A DNA stretch of 64,000 nucleotides. It comes from Acidocella aminolytica 101 = DSM 11237. GTDB lineage: Bacteria > Pseudomonadota > Alphaproteobacteria > Acetobacterales > Acetobacteraceae. Both the position numbers and the translations under genes were made by a program. The stretch lies in NCBI RefSeq assembly GCF_900129125.1, contig NZ_FQVJ01000003.1, positions 1 through 64,000 of the forward strand, given 5' to 3'. Each line of letters starts with the position of its first letter. Positions within the stretch are counted from its first letter, which is position 1. Positions 8,742 to 16,882 of this stretch are shown one piece after another. Below the pieces are notes generated by a model. It saw only the letters and a program-made list of their open reading frames with translations. It was not told where the DNA came from and made no database searches.

Positions 8742-9275
8742 TCAGGCATTCACGTCGAGTAATGTCTCGATCGGGTCCCAGGAGAAGGCGGTTTGCGGAA
8801 TATCCATACCGCCAACCCAGGTGGTGCCGCGCGCGATCTGCTTGCCGCCAAGGTGCTGATAGAAATAGCGGGAGGGGTTTTCGCTCAAGACCCAGGCAAA
8901 GGCGGAGCGGCAGCCAAGCTGGGCAAGATGCTTGGCGGAAGCGCGCAGCAATAAGCCGCCAAGGCCGCGGTCGCGATAATCATCCAGCACATAAAGCGTT
9001 TCGACCTCGCCCTCGCCAAGTTGCGGGTCTCGGCACCGCACAGCGGAGGAGAAGCCGAGAATCGGGGGCGCGCCGCGCTCCCCGTAACAGGACGCAACAT
9101 GCAGCCCCAACCCCAGCCGGATACTATGTTCGTAATATCTGGCAAGACGGGTCACGGAGAGGTTCGCCAGAAAATCATCAGGCAACACGTTTGCATAAGT
9201 GCTGCGCCAAGTCGCGACATGCACGGCGGCAATGCCGCTGGCGTCGGACAATCGGGCGCGGCGGATAGAGATCAA
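8742..9275 (-). CDS. GNAT-family N-acetyltransferase
   Basis: This 177-residue protein shows the GNAT core: MISIRRARLSDASGIAAVHV with the conserved TWRSTYANVLPDDFL, then the acetyl-CoA loop in VLDDYRDRGLGGLLL (R-x-x-G-x-G/A type) and ENPSRYFYQHLGG near the end. The TWRxTY pattern is typical of small-molecule acetyltransferases next to rsmB. Its start overlaps the stop of rsmB by 4 bp, so it is translationally coupled. guaA follows after 51 bp. The acceptor substrate is unknown. Cytoplasmic. Confidence 0.85.
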   Translation of the reverse strand: MISIRRARLSDASGIAAVHVATWRSTYANVLPDDFLANLSVTRLARYYEHSIRLGLGLHVASCYGERGAPPILGFSSAVRCRDPQLGEGEVETLYVLDDYRDRGLGGLLLRASAKHLAQLGCRSAFAWVLSENPSRYFYQHLGGKQIARGTTWVGGMDIPQTAFSWDPIETLLDVNA

Positions 9276-10549
9276 CGCGCCCGCACCATCACGGCGGCAA
9301 AGAAACCGTCCGTGCCATGCTGGGCGGGAGAAAGCCTTAGGTTGAGGCTCCCGCGCAGCGCCTCCGGCGCCTCCAAGGGCAGTGGAGTGAAGTCAGGGTG
9401 ACGTGCCATGAAAGCCTCCGTCTGTGCCTCGTTCTCATCTTGCAGCACGGAGCATGTGGCGTAAACAAGCTTCCCGCCGGGCTTCACCAATTTTTGCGCC
9501 CGGTCGAGGATTTCCGCCTGTTTTACAGCGAGTTCAGCCAGGTCCTGTTCGGTGAGGCGTAGCCGGGCATCCGGGTTGCGGCGCCAGGTTCCGGTGCCCG
9601 TACAAGGGGCGTCCACCAGCACGCGGTCAAACTTTTTCTCCTGGCGCTTCAACCATTTATCACCCGGCTCCAGTAAATGGCGCTCGGCATTATGCACACC
9701 TGCGCGGCGCAGGCGCTTGATGGCGCCTTCCAGCCGTGGCTCTGATACGTCACACGCAACGATATGGCCCTTATTGCCCATGCCCATGGCAATGGCGAGC
9801 GTCTTTCCGCCCGCGCCGGCGCAGAAATCCGCCACGCGCATGCCGGGCTGGGCATCGAGCGCCAGAGCGATGAGCTGGCTGCCCTCATCCTGGATTTCCA
9901 CCAGCCCTTCTTGGAAAGCTTTGCCAGTGGTGATGGTTTGGCGGTTCCGCAGGCGCAGGCCCCAAGGCGAATATGCTGTAGGCTCAGCGGTCAGCCGCTC
10001 CGCCGCAAGTGCGCGCAGGGCGCTTTCACGGTCCGTCTTCAACAGGTTCACGCGTAGGTCCAGCGGGGCGGGCTCGTTCATCGCCTGCATTTCAGCGGCA
10101 AGGGCGGAGCCATATTGGGCGCGCAGTTTGGGCAGTATCCAATCTGGAATTTCGAACTTCACCGCTTCAGGCATGTCTGGGTGTTCCAGAGTGCGGGTGG
10201 AAAGCTTTTCCAGCACCGTCATTTCCGCGGCCTCCAGCGGAGTAGGGCCGTAGCGGCCGGAGAGGAAGGCGGTGGCGATTTTATTGGGCGTTTGACCGGA
10301 AAAAAGCGCCTGGAGAGCCAGCAGCAAACGTGGCGTATGCGGGGCGCGGCAATAATCCAGCCACCAGCCAAGATGCCGCCTAGTGCGCAGCACGCCCCAG
10401 ACCAAGCTGGAGATAGCCCGCCTGTCTCCACCGCCAATAAAACGGCGGGTGCGAAAAAAATGGTTGGCCACCGCGTCAGCGGGGCGGGAATCGGCTTCAA
10501 TGAGGCCGAGAAGGTCAATGGCTGCGGCTAGCTGTCCGGCGGGTGTCAT
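9272..10549 (-). CDS. rsmB: 16S rRNA (cytosine-C5)-methyltransferase of the RsmB/NOL1 family
   Basis: This SAM-dependent RNA m5C methyltransferase has about 425 residues from ATG 10549. The N-terminus is an NusB-like helical RNA-binding region. The catalytic domain shows the SAM motif in ADFCAGAGGKTLAIA, DAPCTGTGTWRRNPD (release Cys) and YATCSVLQDEN with the nucleophilic Cys. The frame extends upstream to 10684 through the att repeat, but that part looks like leader. Because the integrated element begins 53 bp upstream of the start, its native promoter region has been replaced by element DNA. Named by family; E. coli-type C967 specificity is not proven. Confidence 0.9.
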   Translation of the reverse strand: MTPAGQLAAAIDLLGLIEADSRPADAVANHFFRTRRFIGGGDRRAISSLVWGVLRTRRHLGWWLDYCRAPHTPRLLLALQALFSGQTPNKIATAFLSGRYGPTPLEAAEMTVLEKLSTRTLEHPDMPEAVKFEIPDWILPKLRAQYGSALAAEMQAMNEPAPLDLRVNLLKTDRESALRALAAERLTAEPTAYSPWGLRLRNRQTITTGKAFQEGLVEIQDEGSQLIALALDAQPGMRVADFCAGAGGKTLAIAMGMGNKGHIVACDVSEPRLEGAIKRLRRAGVHNAERHLLEPGDKWLKRQEKKFDRVLVDAPCTGTGTWRRNPDARLRLTEQDLAELAVKQAEILDRAQKLVKPGGKLVYATCSVLQDENEAQTEAFMARHPDFTPLPLEAPEALRGSLNLRLSPAQHGTDGFFAAVMVRAR

Positions 10550-10601
10550 GGCGCACCCGTCGCGGATGCTGGGCGGGGCGTCAAGAGGCAACAGTCTAGG
10601 G

Positions 10602-10621
10602 AAATGGCGCCCCCGGCAGGA
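10602..10621. repeat. distal attachment site of the tRNA-Arg element
   Basis: This 20-bp copy, AAATGGCGCCCCCGGCAGGA, is identical to 18562-18581, where it forms the 3' end of tRNA-Arg plus three flanking bases. The match ends precisely (next base G here, C there). It contains the last 17 nt of the tRNA including the CCA complement. It marks the end of the element away from the integrase. Confidence 0.9.
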
Positions 10622-10827
10622 GGGGAGCGTTGTATTGCTTTTTGTGTCATAAACATCTGAAATATATTGATTATTTTGCGTCAAACCTGTAACGGCTAGT
10701 TATTTTACCGCCCGTTACACATGGTAGGAATAGGAAGGTATTTGTCTTAGTGAGAACCGCCATGCCATTGATTTGGCGGAATAAAGTTCTTCGGCTATGA
10801 GCAGAGACGCAACGATTTGGAGTCTTC

Positions 10828-11214
10828 ATGCGTTTGTGTCTTCTGTCCGCAGTGACTACTTTGAGCTTATTGTCATGTTCCCCCGCCTTAGCTGATTCCC
10901 AGGACGCTCAACCGGAGTTTGTGTCAGCGATAGGTGCAACTAAGTGCTCAGAGTTTTCGCAGTTTTTGAACGATGGGCCGGATAAGGCGCGTTCGGCATG
11001 GACCATTATCATGCCGTGGACGCAGGGTTACATGGCGGCTTGGAACGATGTTCGCGTGAATATGCTCAACAAAAGCCCACTCGACCTATACCCGGCATCG
11101 TTCCCTGAGAGTGCCCAAAAGGCATATATCGCTAATTTCTGCGAGAAGCATTCTAACTACCAGATTCTGGATGCAGTCATCAATTTGGTTCAAATAATGC
11201 AGAAGACGCAGTGA
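10828..11214 (+). CDS. small secreted protein of unknown function
   Basis: This 128-residue protein has an N-terminal signal sequence MRLCLLSAVTTLSLLSCSPA. Cleavage after SPALA is likely, or lipid attachment at Cys17 if LLSC serves as a lipobox. The mature part has two cysteines (about residues 40 and 105) that could form a disulfide. It has an aromatic WTIIMPWTQGYMAAWND core and a C-terminal helix. The pattern (Cys, GY-x-x-A, then Cys and helix) recalls small periplasmic families such as HdeA-like or Rap1a/Tai-like proteins, but I cannot assign one. It is the first gene inside the element. Confidence 0.65.
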   Translation: MRLCLLSAVTTLSLLSCSPALADSQDAQPEFVSAIGATKCSEFSQFLNDGPDKARSAWTIIMPWTQGYMAAWNDVRVNMLNKSPLDLYPASFPESAQKAYIANFCEKHSNYQILDAVINLVQIMQKTQ

Positions 11215-11458
11215 GAAGAAACCCGGCGCGTAGAACAATAATAAGAACAACCAAATGGCGACTTCTTGAAGTCCTCGAAAACTACCCCCACCCCATACCG
11301 CATGACCGCACGTTTTTCTTGTGTCAACTTTGCGCGATCAATTGGCGCTTAATGCGTTTGACGAATGAAAACAGTGCGTTGTCATGCGCTGTATGACTGG
11401 TTGCTGGTGAACAGCGGACAACGGCGCGATGTCGCCATGGTTAGCCGTAAGTCCACCA

Positions 11459-11527
11459 CTATGCGTTCCCATGCTATGCGTTCCCGGAATCCCACCGATT
11501 CCTAATCGACTCGGGTAAAGCCGAGTC
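11459..11527. repeat. possible resolvase recombination site: tandem repeat and dyads
   Basis: CTATGCGTTCCC occurs twice in tandem (11459-11470 and 11474-11485). It is followed by the dyad GGAATC-N5-GATTCC (11486-11502) and a hairpin GACTCGG-N6-CCGAGTC (11508-11527). All lie within 120 bp upstream of the serine resolvase gene, the usual place for a res site. The rest of 11215-11576 shows no convincing gene. The structure is seen; the res-site role is inferred. Confidence 0.5.
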
Positions 11528-11576
11528 TGCCGTGTCACAAACCAGTCAACGAACGGTGACTCAGTTGTGAGGCGTT

Positions 11577-12260
11577 ATGGCAGACGGGAATTTCATCTCA
11601 TACTTACGGGTTTCGACGGCCAAACAGGGGCAGAGCGGTCTCGGCTTAGAGGCGCAGCGCCGCGCTATCGCTGGGTATCTCAATGGTGGCGCTTGGACGC
11701 TGCTGGAGGAGTTCGTGGAGGTGGAGAGCGGCAAGAACAGCGAGCGGCCCAAGCTGGCGGCGGCGTTTGAGGCTTGCCGTCTGACTGGAGCAAAGCTGTT
11801 GATTGCCAAGCTGGATAGACTCAGCCGGGACGCTGGGTTTCTCCTCGGTCTGGAAAAGGCTGGGGTGGAGTTCGTGGCCGTGGATATGCCCCACGCTAAT
11901 CGGCTGACCATCGGTATTATGGCGGTGGTTGCTGACGAGGAACGGCGGATGATCTCGGCCCGTACTAAATCAGCCCTGGCGGCGGCGAAGGAACGCGGAA
12001 CGGTGCTGGGCGGTTTCCGTGGTGGTGCGAAGGTGGATCACGCCCAGGGAACAAAGGCGCTGGTACGCAAGGCGGATGAGTTCGCAGCCAGGGTAGGGCC
12101 GATAATCGGGACCATGCGCGCCCAGGGTCTCAGCTTCGCCGCCATCGCTGAGCAGCTTAATGCCCGCCAGATACGCACGGCGCGGGGCGGAACATGGGCT
12201 GCAATGAGCGTCAAGCGTGTTCTGGACCGGCAAACTCAAGGCGGCGAGGCGGTGGCGTGA
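11577..12260 (+). CDS. serine recombinase (resolvase/invertase type)
   Basis: This 227-residue protein starts FISYLRVSTAKQ with the nucleophile Ser13 and conserved Arg11. It continues with AKLDRLSRD (Arg81 and Arg84 of the active site) and the E-helix region ADEERRMISARTK. The C-terminal part, about 150-220, carries a helix-turn-helix of resolvase type (LSFAAIAEQLNARQIRTARG). The length matches small resolvases, not large integrases. It is probably used to resolve multimers or cointegrates of the element, beside a tyrosine integrase. The stop overlaps the start of a tiny membrane-peptide gene. Confidence 0.92.
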   Translation: MADGNFISYLRVSTAKQGQSGLGLEAQRRAIAGYLNGGAWTLLEEFVEVESGKNSERPKLAAAFEACRLTGAKLLIAKLDRLSRDAGFLLGLEKAGVEFVAVDMPHANRLTIGIMAVVADEERRMISARTKSALAAAKERGTVLGGFRGGAKVDHAQGTKALVRKADEFAARVGPIIGTMRAQGLSFAAIAEQLNARQIRTARGGTWAAMSVKRVLDRQTQGGEAVA

Positions 12261-12358
12261 TGCGCCGTCTTAAGCTGGCCTTGGGCATTGTGGTGGTGGC
12301 CTTAGTTGCAGTTCTGGCCGTAGTGCTGACCGTAAAGACAACCAAACGCGGGCATTAG
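12260..12358 (+). CDS. 32-residue single-pass membrane peptide
   Basis: An ATG overlaps the resolvase stop (TGATG), giving MRRLKLALGIVVVALVAVLA then VVLTVKTTKRGH. It has a basic N-terminus, one hydrophobic helix of about 18 residues and a basic C-terminus. Translational coupling and the clean amphiphilic layout argue that it is real. Function is unknown: small membrane peptides of this shape include type I toxins, phage holin-like peptides and regulators. The frame has no other start and stops at 12358. Confidence 0.5.
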   Translation: MRRLKLALGIVVVALVAVLAVVLTVKTTKRGH

Positions 12359-12873
12359 GCCGCCGCACGGTGACGGAAAGGAGGCTGAGCGGGCAGAATG
12401 GGTTGTCTCAAAAACAGAGACAGATTCTAATTAAGCCGGATTTGTTGGTTTATGTTTGTCGTGTCTTTGAAAGAAAAACGCGCGTACAACTCTATGACTG
12501 GCGTCACGTTTTCCCCGCGCGGCAAAGCAGAGCGGCGAGGCGTGGCCTAAGTTTTAAAATACTGACCAAGTAAACAGAGCCATTTAGGATGCCGTACAAG
12601 GCCCTTGTGCCATCGCTGCGGCAATCCCGCCGCGAGACATGCAGACCCGCCTGAGCGAGTCTATATGCGGCGTAAAGAGACATAGGCGAAGCCTTTGGTG
12701 GCGCTGCGTGTGACCGATTTGACGCCGACGAGATATCGTTCTGATGCCGTACGTAAAGGCGGTTTTCTTGTGAAAACGAAGGCGGGATAAGGAAGCTTTC
12801 CGTAACTCTAAAAGTACGCTCTCGCCTAGAGAAACGACTTTCTCTTAGCAAAACAAATATTCGAGAGAGTAAA
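12359..12873. other. gene-free stretch inside the element
   Basis: These 515 bp carry only short overlapping frames without recognisable domains or ribosome sites. I see no tRNA, no clear repeat and no strong hairpin. Given its position before the 88-residue gene and the RepA-like ATPase, it could hold a promoter or an origin, but nothing in the sequence shows this directly. Confidence 0.4.
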
Positions 12874-13140
12874 ATGAAATATCAGACGAATTATGCCTCG
12901 GTGTGGAACGGAGAGCGGGAGCTTTTGGCCATTGCCGAGGTTATGCGCAGCGTACTTCCACCGGAGGCGACTAGCAAGTTGTTGCCCTGTGACGCAGAGT
13001 TGTTCGCCGTTCAGTTTACCGCAGCAATACTCCAGCGCCTGCTGAATTGTGATGATGAAGCGGAACGGCGCTGGTGGCGGGTGGTGGCGGAGATGTTCGC
13101 CCGTCACGTGGTGTACGGTCCTAACGGGCCGCAAGGCTGA
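12874..13140 (+). CDS. hypothetical 88-residue protein
   Basis: The start is supported by GAGAGAG just before ATG 12874. The protein is helical in appearance, with WNGERELLAIAEVMRSVLPP and a Trp/Arg-rich RRWWRVVAEMF stretch. No known domain is recognised. It precedes the RepA-like ATPase gene by about 95 bp on the same strand and may be co-transcribed with it. In other islands this position often holds a small regulator or replication accessory protein; that is a guess. Confidence 0.55.
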   Translation: MKYQTNYASVWNGERELLAIAEVMRSVLPPEATSKLLPCDAELFAVQFTAAILQRLLNCDDEAERRWWRVVAEMFARHVVYGPNGPQG

Positions 13141-13235
13141 GCCACGCGGCGTACTGCCACCGATAATAATCCAAGACTGACATGGAGCCCCGGGCGGACA
13201 CGCTGCGGGGCTCTTTCTATTTTCAGAGACATAAT

Positions 13236-14261
13236 ATGACAAAGAAAACCACGCAGGCGGATAACCTGCGTATGACTACGCTCGCCTCCCTTTTGGACCG
13301 CGAGTTTCCTCCCCGTGAAGTGCTGGTATCGCCTTGGCTGCGTTCCGGGGAGAGCGTTCTGCTTTGGGCTCCGACCGGGGTAGGTAAGACCATGCTGGTG
13401 AACACCCTGGCGCTGGCCGTAGCGGGCGGCGGTAAGGTGGCCGGATGGGAAGCCGACAAGCCCCGTAAGGTGCTGCTGGTGGACGGCGAGATGCACATTG
13501 AAGACCTGAAGGATCGCATGGTGCTGCTGGGTGATGCCGTGGAGGGTATCGACATGGAGGCGGCGAGGAGCAATCTCGTCATCCTCTCCCGGCAGGACCA
13601 GGGGCCAGACACTAAGTTTCCTAATTTGGCCGACGAGGCGGGACAGGAGGGTATTATGGGGAGAATCCGGGAGACGGGCGCGGAGCTGGTCATCCTGGAT
13701 AACTTCAGCACGCTCGCTGAGGTGGCTGATGAGAACGAAGCGGCGGCCATGAACCCCATTCTGACATTTCTAATGCGGCTGAAACAGGCGGGGGTGGCGT
13801 GTATCCTGGTGCATCACTCCGGGAAAAGCGGTGAGTCCTATCGGGGTAGCAGCAAGCTGGCCACCACCTTCGAGGTCATCATTGGTCTGAAGCGCCTTGA
13901 GGGGCACGAGGTGGACCATGGAGCGGCCTTTGAGGTGGAATGGACGAAGTACCGAGGGAAGCCAAACGCTGCCACGAGAAACGCTGAGATGCGGCTAGAT
14001 AGCGGGGAGGGCGCAGAGCAGCGCGTTAAGTGGAGCGTTAAGGCCGCCGCGAGCACCGTAATGATGAACGTGGTGGAAGCAGTGCAGTCAGGGCGCTATC
14101 GAACACAAAAGGCTCTGGGTGAGGCTCTGAAGTTGAGCCCTGTCGAGGTCACGCGCCTTAAAGACAAAGCCATAAAAGGCGGACTGATTTCGAGGGCTGC
14201 GTGGAATGAGTGCATGAAGGTTGCCGCAGAGGAGGCTGAAGATGACAGTGCTGACTTCTAA
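13236..14261 (+). CDS. RepA-like AAA/RecA-fold ATPase
   Basis: This 341-residue protein has a Walker A motif APTGVGKT at residues 45-52. KVLLVDGEMHIEDLKDR follows, then Walker B LVILD at 151-155, and a sensor-like CILVHHSGKSGESYRGSS near 190-206. This order (GxxxxGKT, E-after-sheet, HHxxK, RGSS) is that of hexameric RepA/DnaB-type plasmid helicases (AAA_25). The C-terminus has a helix-turn-helix-like region (TQKALGEALKLSPVEVTRLK). ATG 13236 is chosen over the upstream start at 13182. It probably supports replication of the excised element. Confidence 0.85.
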   Translation: MTKKTTQADNLRMTTLASLLDREFPPREVLVSPWLRSGESVLLWAPTGVGKTMLVNTLALAVAGGGKVAGWEADKPRKVLLVDGEMHIEDLKDRMVLLGDAVEGIDMEAARSNLVILSRQDQGPDTKFPNLADEAGQEGIMGRIRETGAELVILDNFSTLAEVADENEAAAMNPILTFLMRLKQAGVACILVHHSGKSGESYRGSSKLATTFEVIIGLKRLEGHEVDHGAAFEVEWTKYRGKPNAATRNAEMRLDSGEGAEQRVKWSVKAAASTVMMNVVEAVQSGRYRTQKALGEALKLSPVEVTRLKDKAIKGGLISRAAWNECMKVAAEEAEDDSADF

Positions 14262-14284
14262 GCAGGATTAGCATCACGATACGG

Positions 14285-14312
14285 GCTTGGGCATCCAATA
14301 GGGTGTCCAAGC
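14285..14312 (+). terminator. hairpin after the RepA-like gene
   Basis: GCTTGGGCATCC and GGGTGTCCAAGC form a 12-bp stem with two mismatches around a 4-nt loop, 24 bp after the ATPase stop. There is no long T-run, so it could be a weak terminator or an mRNA-end structure. The remaining part of 14262-14559 shows no gene. Confidence 0.4.
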
Positions 14313-14559
14313 AGTGTAACAGTTTCAGATTTCATCTCTATATAGGGCTGAAATTCGAAATAATGGCGGTTTGCCTGGGTTTTTCGGGCGTTCAGCGCCG
14401 GAGGGGTGAAATTTTAAGATCAAGACGCCCTATGTCTTAGGCGGACCCGTCCTGGACATAACAGGTCAGTTTCTGCTTCCCGTTAGCTGACGCAGTAAAA
14501 ATTGCGCTGACACAATCCAGATTGTTCTGAAAGGCTCGCTATTCCAGGATGCTCCAGCT

Positions 14560-15543
14560 ATGATATCCAGTTTCAACGGGCGCAGAGGCGTGCTCTACTT
14601 CAGCCCATTTAAGCCGACCGAACCTTACGCCATAGCAGGCGGCATTGTTGTGGTCCCGTCGGGAGGGCTCATGCTTCCAATGCATGGTGGCGCGTCCCAT
14701 TGGATGTCACGCTCGCATTTCGTTGCACAGTCGGATTGTCCAGATGATGTTGTAATGAAACAGTTTAGGGACTGGTTGATATTTGATTGCTTTGTAATGA
14801 TGAACAGTCACGGGGCGGCACACTATGATGATAATCGTCATGTCTTTGAAGTCATCGACAACCCAGACGATGACTGCAATGTGCGCAATGCCGTAGACTA
14901 TTCCGATGTGGTTGCGTTTCTTGTAGGTTCACATGCCGGGAAACCTGAGGGATTGCCTGCGAGATCGTACGCAGACCTGTATCAGGCATTCCTGGATCTA
15001 TCTCCAAGGATGCGGTCTGCGATCGAATGGTTTGTTTCGCAGCCACCAAGCCCACGTCGTCTTGATCCCCTCTATGGTCGATATTGGGGCTTGCAGCATA
15101 TGATAATTCTCATCGAGGAGCTTATTGGCGTTCCACCAGACTGCGAAGCTGAGCCTGCTATATGCAAAAGCTGTGGAAGGAAGCCTCCGCGCCACCATAA
15201 GGTGTCGCGGATGGATTGGCTGCGCGAGGAATTGGAACGTCGTATGGAAGCCAAGCCACTTGTCGACGAATATGTTCTACTCATCGAGAAGGGAATAAGC
15301 ATCCGGAACAAAATGTCACACCGCCCACACTTTGATCGCTCTGTCCGTCCGGTGATGAAACCTAGGGAACGAACTTCCTATGATGCATCAAGAGCCATCC
15401 GGGAGTTCAAGAGTGATACTTACGCCCTTGAAGCTATGCTTGTTGCTCTCCAACGTGTAGCACACGACCTACTTGTTGGCGAAGCATTTAAAATTAAACA
15501 TTTTAGACAACCACCTATTCTTAACGTAGCAGTCATTGGTTAG
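14560..15543 (+). CDS. unknown protein with HEPN-like R-x4-H motif
   Basis: This 327-residue protein has an N-terminal region rich in beta-type segments (about 1-110), then a helical C-terminal half. It has one CKSCG cysteine pair near 203. In the last third, EKGISIRNKMSHRPHFDR contains R-N-K-M-S-H, the R-x4-H signature of HEPN ribonuclease and Apea-like HEPN domains. It is preceded by a long helix (WLREELERRMEAKPLVDEY) as expected for that fold. HEPN proteins are common RNases in toxin-antitoxin and phage-defence systems. Codon use is less GC-rich than in core genes. Domain call by motif only. Confidence 0.55.
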   Translation: MISSFNGRRGVLYFSPFKPTEPYAIAGGIVVVPSGGLMLPMHGGASHWMSRSHFVAQSDCPDDVVMKQFRDWLIFDCFVMMNSHGAAHYDDNRHVFEVIDNPDDDCNVRNAVDYSDVVAFLVGSHAGKPEGLPARSYADLYQAFLDLSPRMRSAIEWFVSQPPSPRRLDPLYGRYWGLQHMIILIEELIGVPPDCEAEPAICKSCGRKPPRHHKVSRMDWLREELERRMEAKPLVDEYVLLIEKGISIRNKMSHRPHFDRSVRPVMKPRERTSYDASRAIREFKSDTYALEAMLVALQRVAHDLLVGEAFKIKHFRQPPILNVAVIG

Positions 15544-15597
15544 TTTGTATATTTCGATGCCGATTTTAGAATTCTTAGACCTAAAAGTCAGGCAGGG

Positions 15598-16542
15598 TCA
15601 TGATTTACTAAACAATCTCGACAACCAACTTTTCCTTGCGACTGGCGCGGAAGGCTTCTTTGTTGCTCGTGGTGGTGTCGAAGCACCCACCTGCGTGGTG
15701 GTGCTTTTTTCAAGAGAGGCTTTCCCCTTGGCAGTCAGCATTTCCTCAGGCAGGTCAGAAATGGAGTAAAGCCAATGAAGATGACACATACAACCTGTCT
15801 CTTGGTGCGGCCGGTCGATCTCGTCGATGTATCCATCCGAGCCAACGACCATTAGACTTTTAGCCTCAGCCCAGTTTCGGCGAACAGCATAGACACGCCC
15901 ATCTCGTTGCTTGTGATCCATGTCTGGAGGAAATTCGCATTCCTCATCCAGCGATGAGTATTCCCACACGGCGGCAAGAGGCTCTCCGCTCATAATAAAA
16001 ATATATTCAACCTCACTCGGGAAACTCATTGCCTTATGCGTGTAAAACAGCTGGTTCCACTTTGAGAAATATCTAATTTCTCTTTTTATCCTGGCAATAT
16101 AGGGCGCGCGTTCTTTAGCAGTGCGGGGAACTTCCGCAAGAAACTGATCAATCAGTTGGTTAATGTCGGAAACGTATTTTTCAAAACATATTTTTGCCTG
16201 CGTTCTATAATTTTCAATGCACGATGCGTGGCATTTCTTAATCAAGGGGAGTAGTTTTTGGAAATTATCCGCAACCGATCTTCCGCTAGAACTTACAATC
16301 TCACCAGTGCTCCCTCCGATAATTGTTCTTGTTGGCATGCCCTTCACGGCAATAGTTTTTGCCAGAAAATCGTCGCAGTTAATCCTATATGAGGCGACGG
16401 CCTGGTCAAGCGAAGGGACATTCGAAAAAATAAGTGCCATCACCTGTGACTTGACGACCTCTGTGGAGGCGTTCTTACCTTCGGCATAGCTGTTGAGTAG
16501 CCCAGCTACATTTTCGGCAACCTGCTTAGATTCAAGGATCAT
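15598..16542 (-). CDS. hypothetical 314-residue protein, convergent with the HEPN-motif gene
   Basis: The protein is mostly helical up to about residue 170. A central EVEYIFIMSGEPL segment follows, then HKQRDGRVYAVRRNWAEAK and a PHQETGCMCHLHW cluster. The last 45 residues are a Pro/Ser/Lys-rich tail ending KSWLSRLFSKS. The D-x-H-x-x-R-D-G-x-x-Y plus P-H-x4-C-x-C layout resembles the C-terminal motif of phage head-morphogenesis (Mu gpF-like) proteins, but the length and context do not match a capsid gene. Its codon use is AT-richer than the core. I do not assign a function. Confidence 0.6.
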   Translation of the reverse strand: MILESKQVAENVAGLLNSYAEGKNASTEVVKSQVMALIFSNVPSLDQAVASYRINCDDFLAKTIAVKGMPTRTIIGGSTGEIVSSSGRSVADNFQKLLPLIKKCHASCIENYRTQAKICFEKYVSDINQLIDQFLAEVPRTAKERAPYIARIKREIRYFSKWNQLFYTHKAMSFPSEVEYIFIMSGEPLAAVWEYSSLDEECEFPPDMDHKQRDGRVYAVRRNWAEAKSLMVVGSDGYIDEIDRPHQETGCMCHLHWLYSISDLPEEMLTAKGKASLEKSTTTQVGASTPPRATKKPSAPVARKSWLSRLFSKS

Positions 16543-16741
16543 CTAAAACGCCAACAGTGAAACTTCTAGGATTTTAGACTGAAACTTGGCCAGTCGGCTA
16601 GCGCTGACTATGAGCGGGTGCGGTCTGTCTGATTTTACGGCATTTAACTTTGAGGCAAGCAGTCTGCTTTCTCTCTATTTTGGCGATCATTTTCAACGCC
16701 TTCTTTGTGCCCGGGCAAAGCATACCATCGGCTTTCTATCG

Positions 16742-16882
16742 TTAGTTCTCTCCGCTACCCACACAATCCGGCACCGGAATGCTGTTGATGGCATCTGACA
16801 GCCGACGCAGGTCTTCACCGCGTATCCCGTATTGCCGTCCTGTGGTCTTCCTGGCGTGGCCGGTGATAGCATCGCGGATTGC
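16742..16882 (-). pseudogene. C-terminal remnant of a second tyrosine integrase
   Basis: Directly after the stop of the integrase gene, the same frame runs on for about 46 codons. It reads AIRDAITGHARKTTGRQYGI, then RGEDLRRLSDAINSIPVPD, and stops at 16742. GHARKTTGRQYG holds the His and nucleophile Tyr spacing typical of tyrosine-recombinase C-termini, and the following helix is typical of the family tail. The intact integrase has its own equivalent segment (MGHERGALAYDVYS), so this is leftover from another integrase. The rest of 16543-16741 shows no gene. Confidence 0.6.

Noticed and set aside
12370-12851. Short frames on both strands in the element's gap
   Set aside because: No start signals or domains, and the two frames overlap each other antisense.
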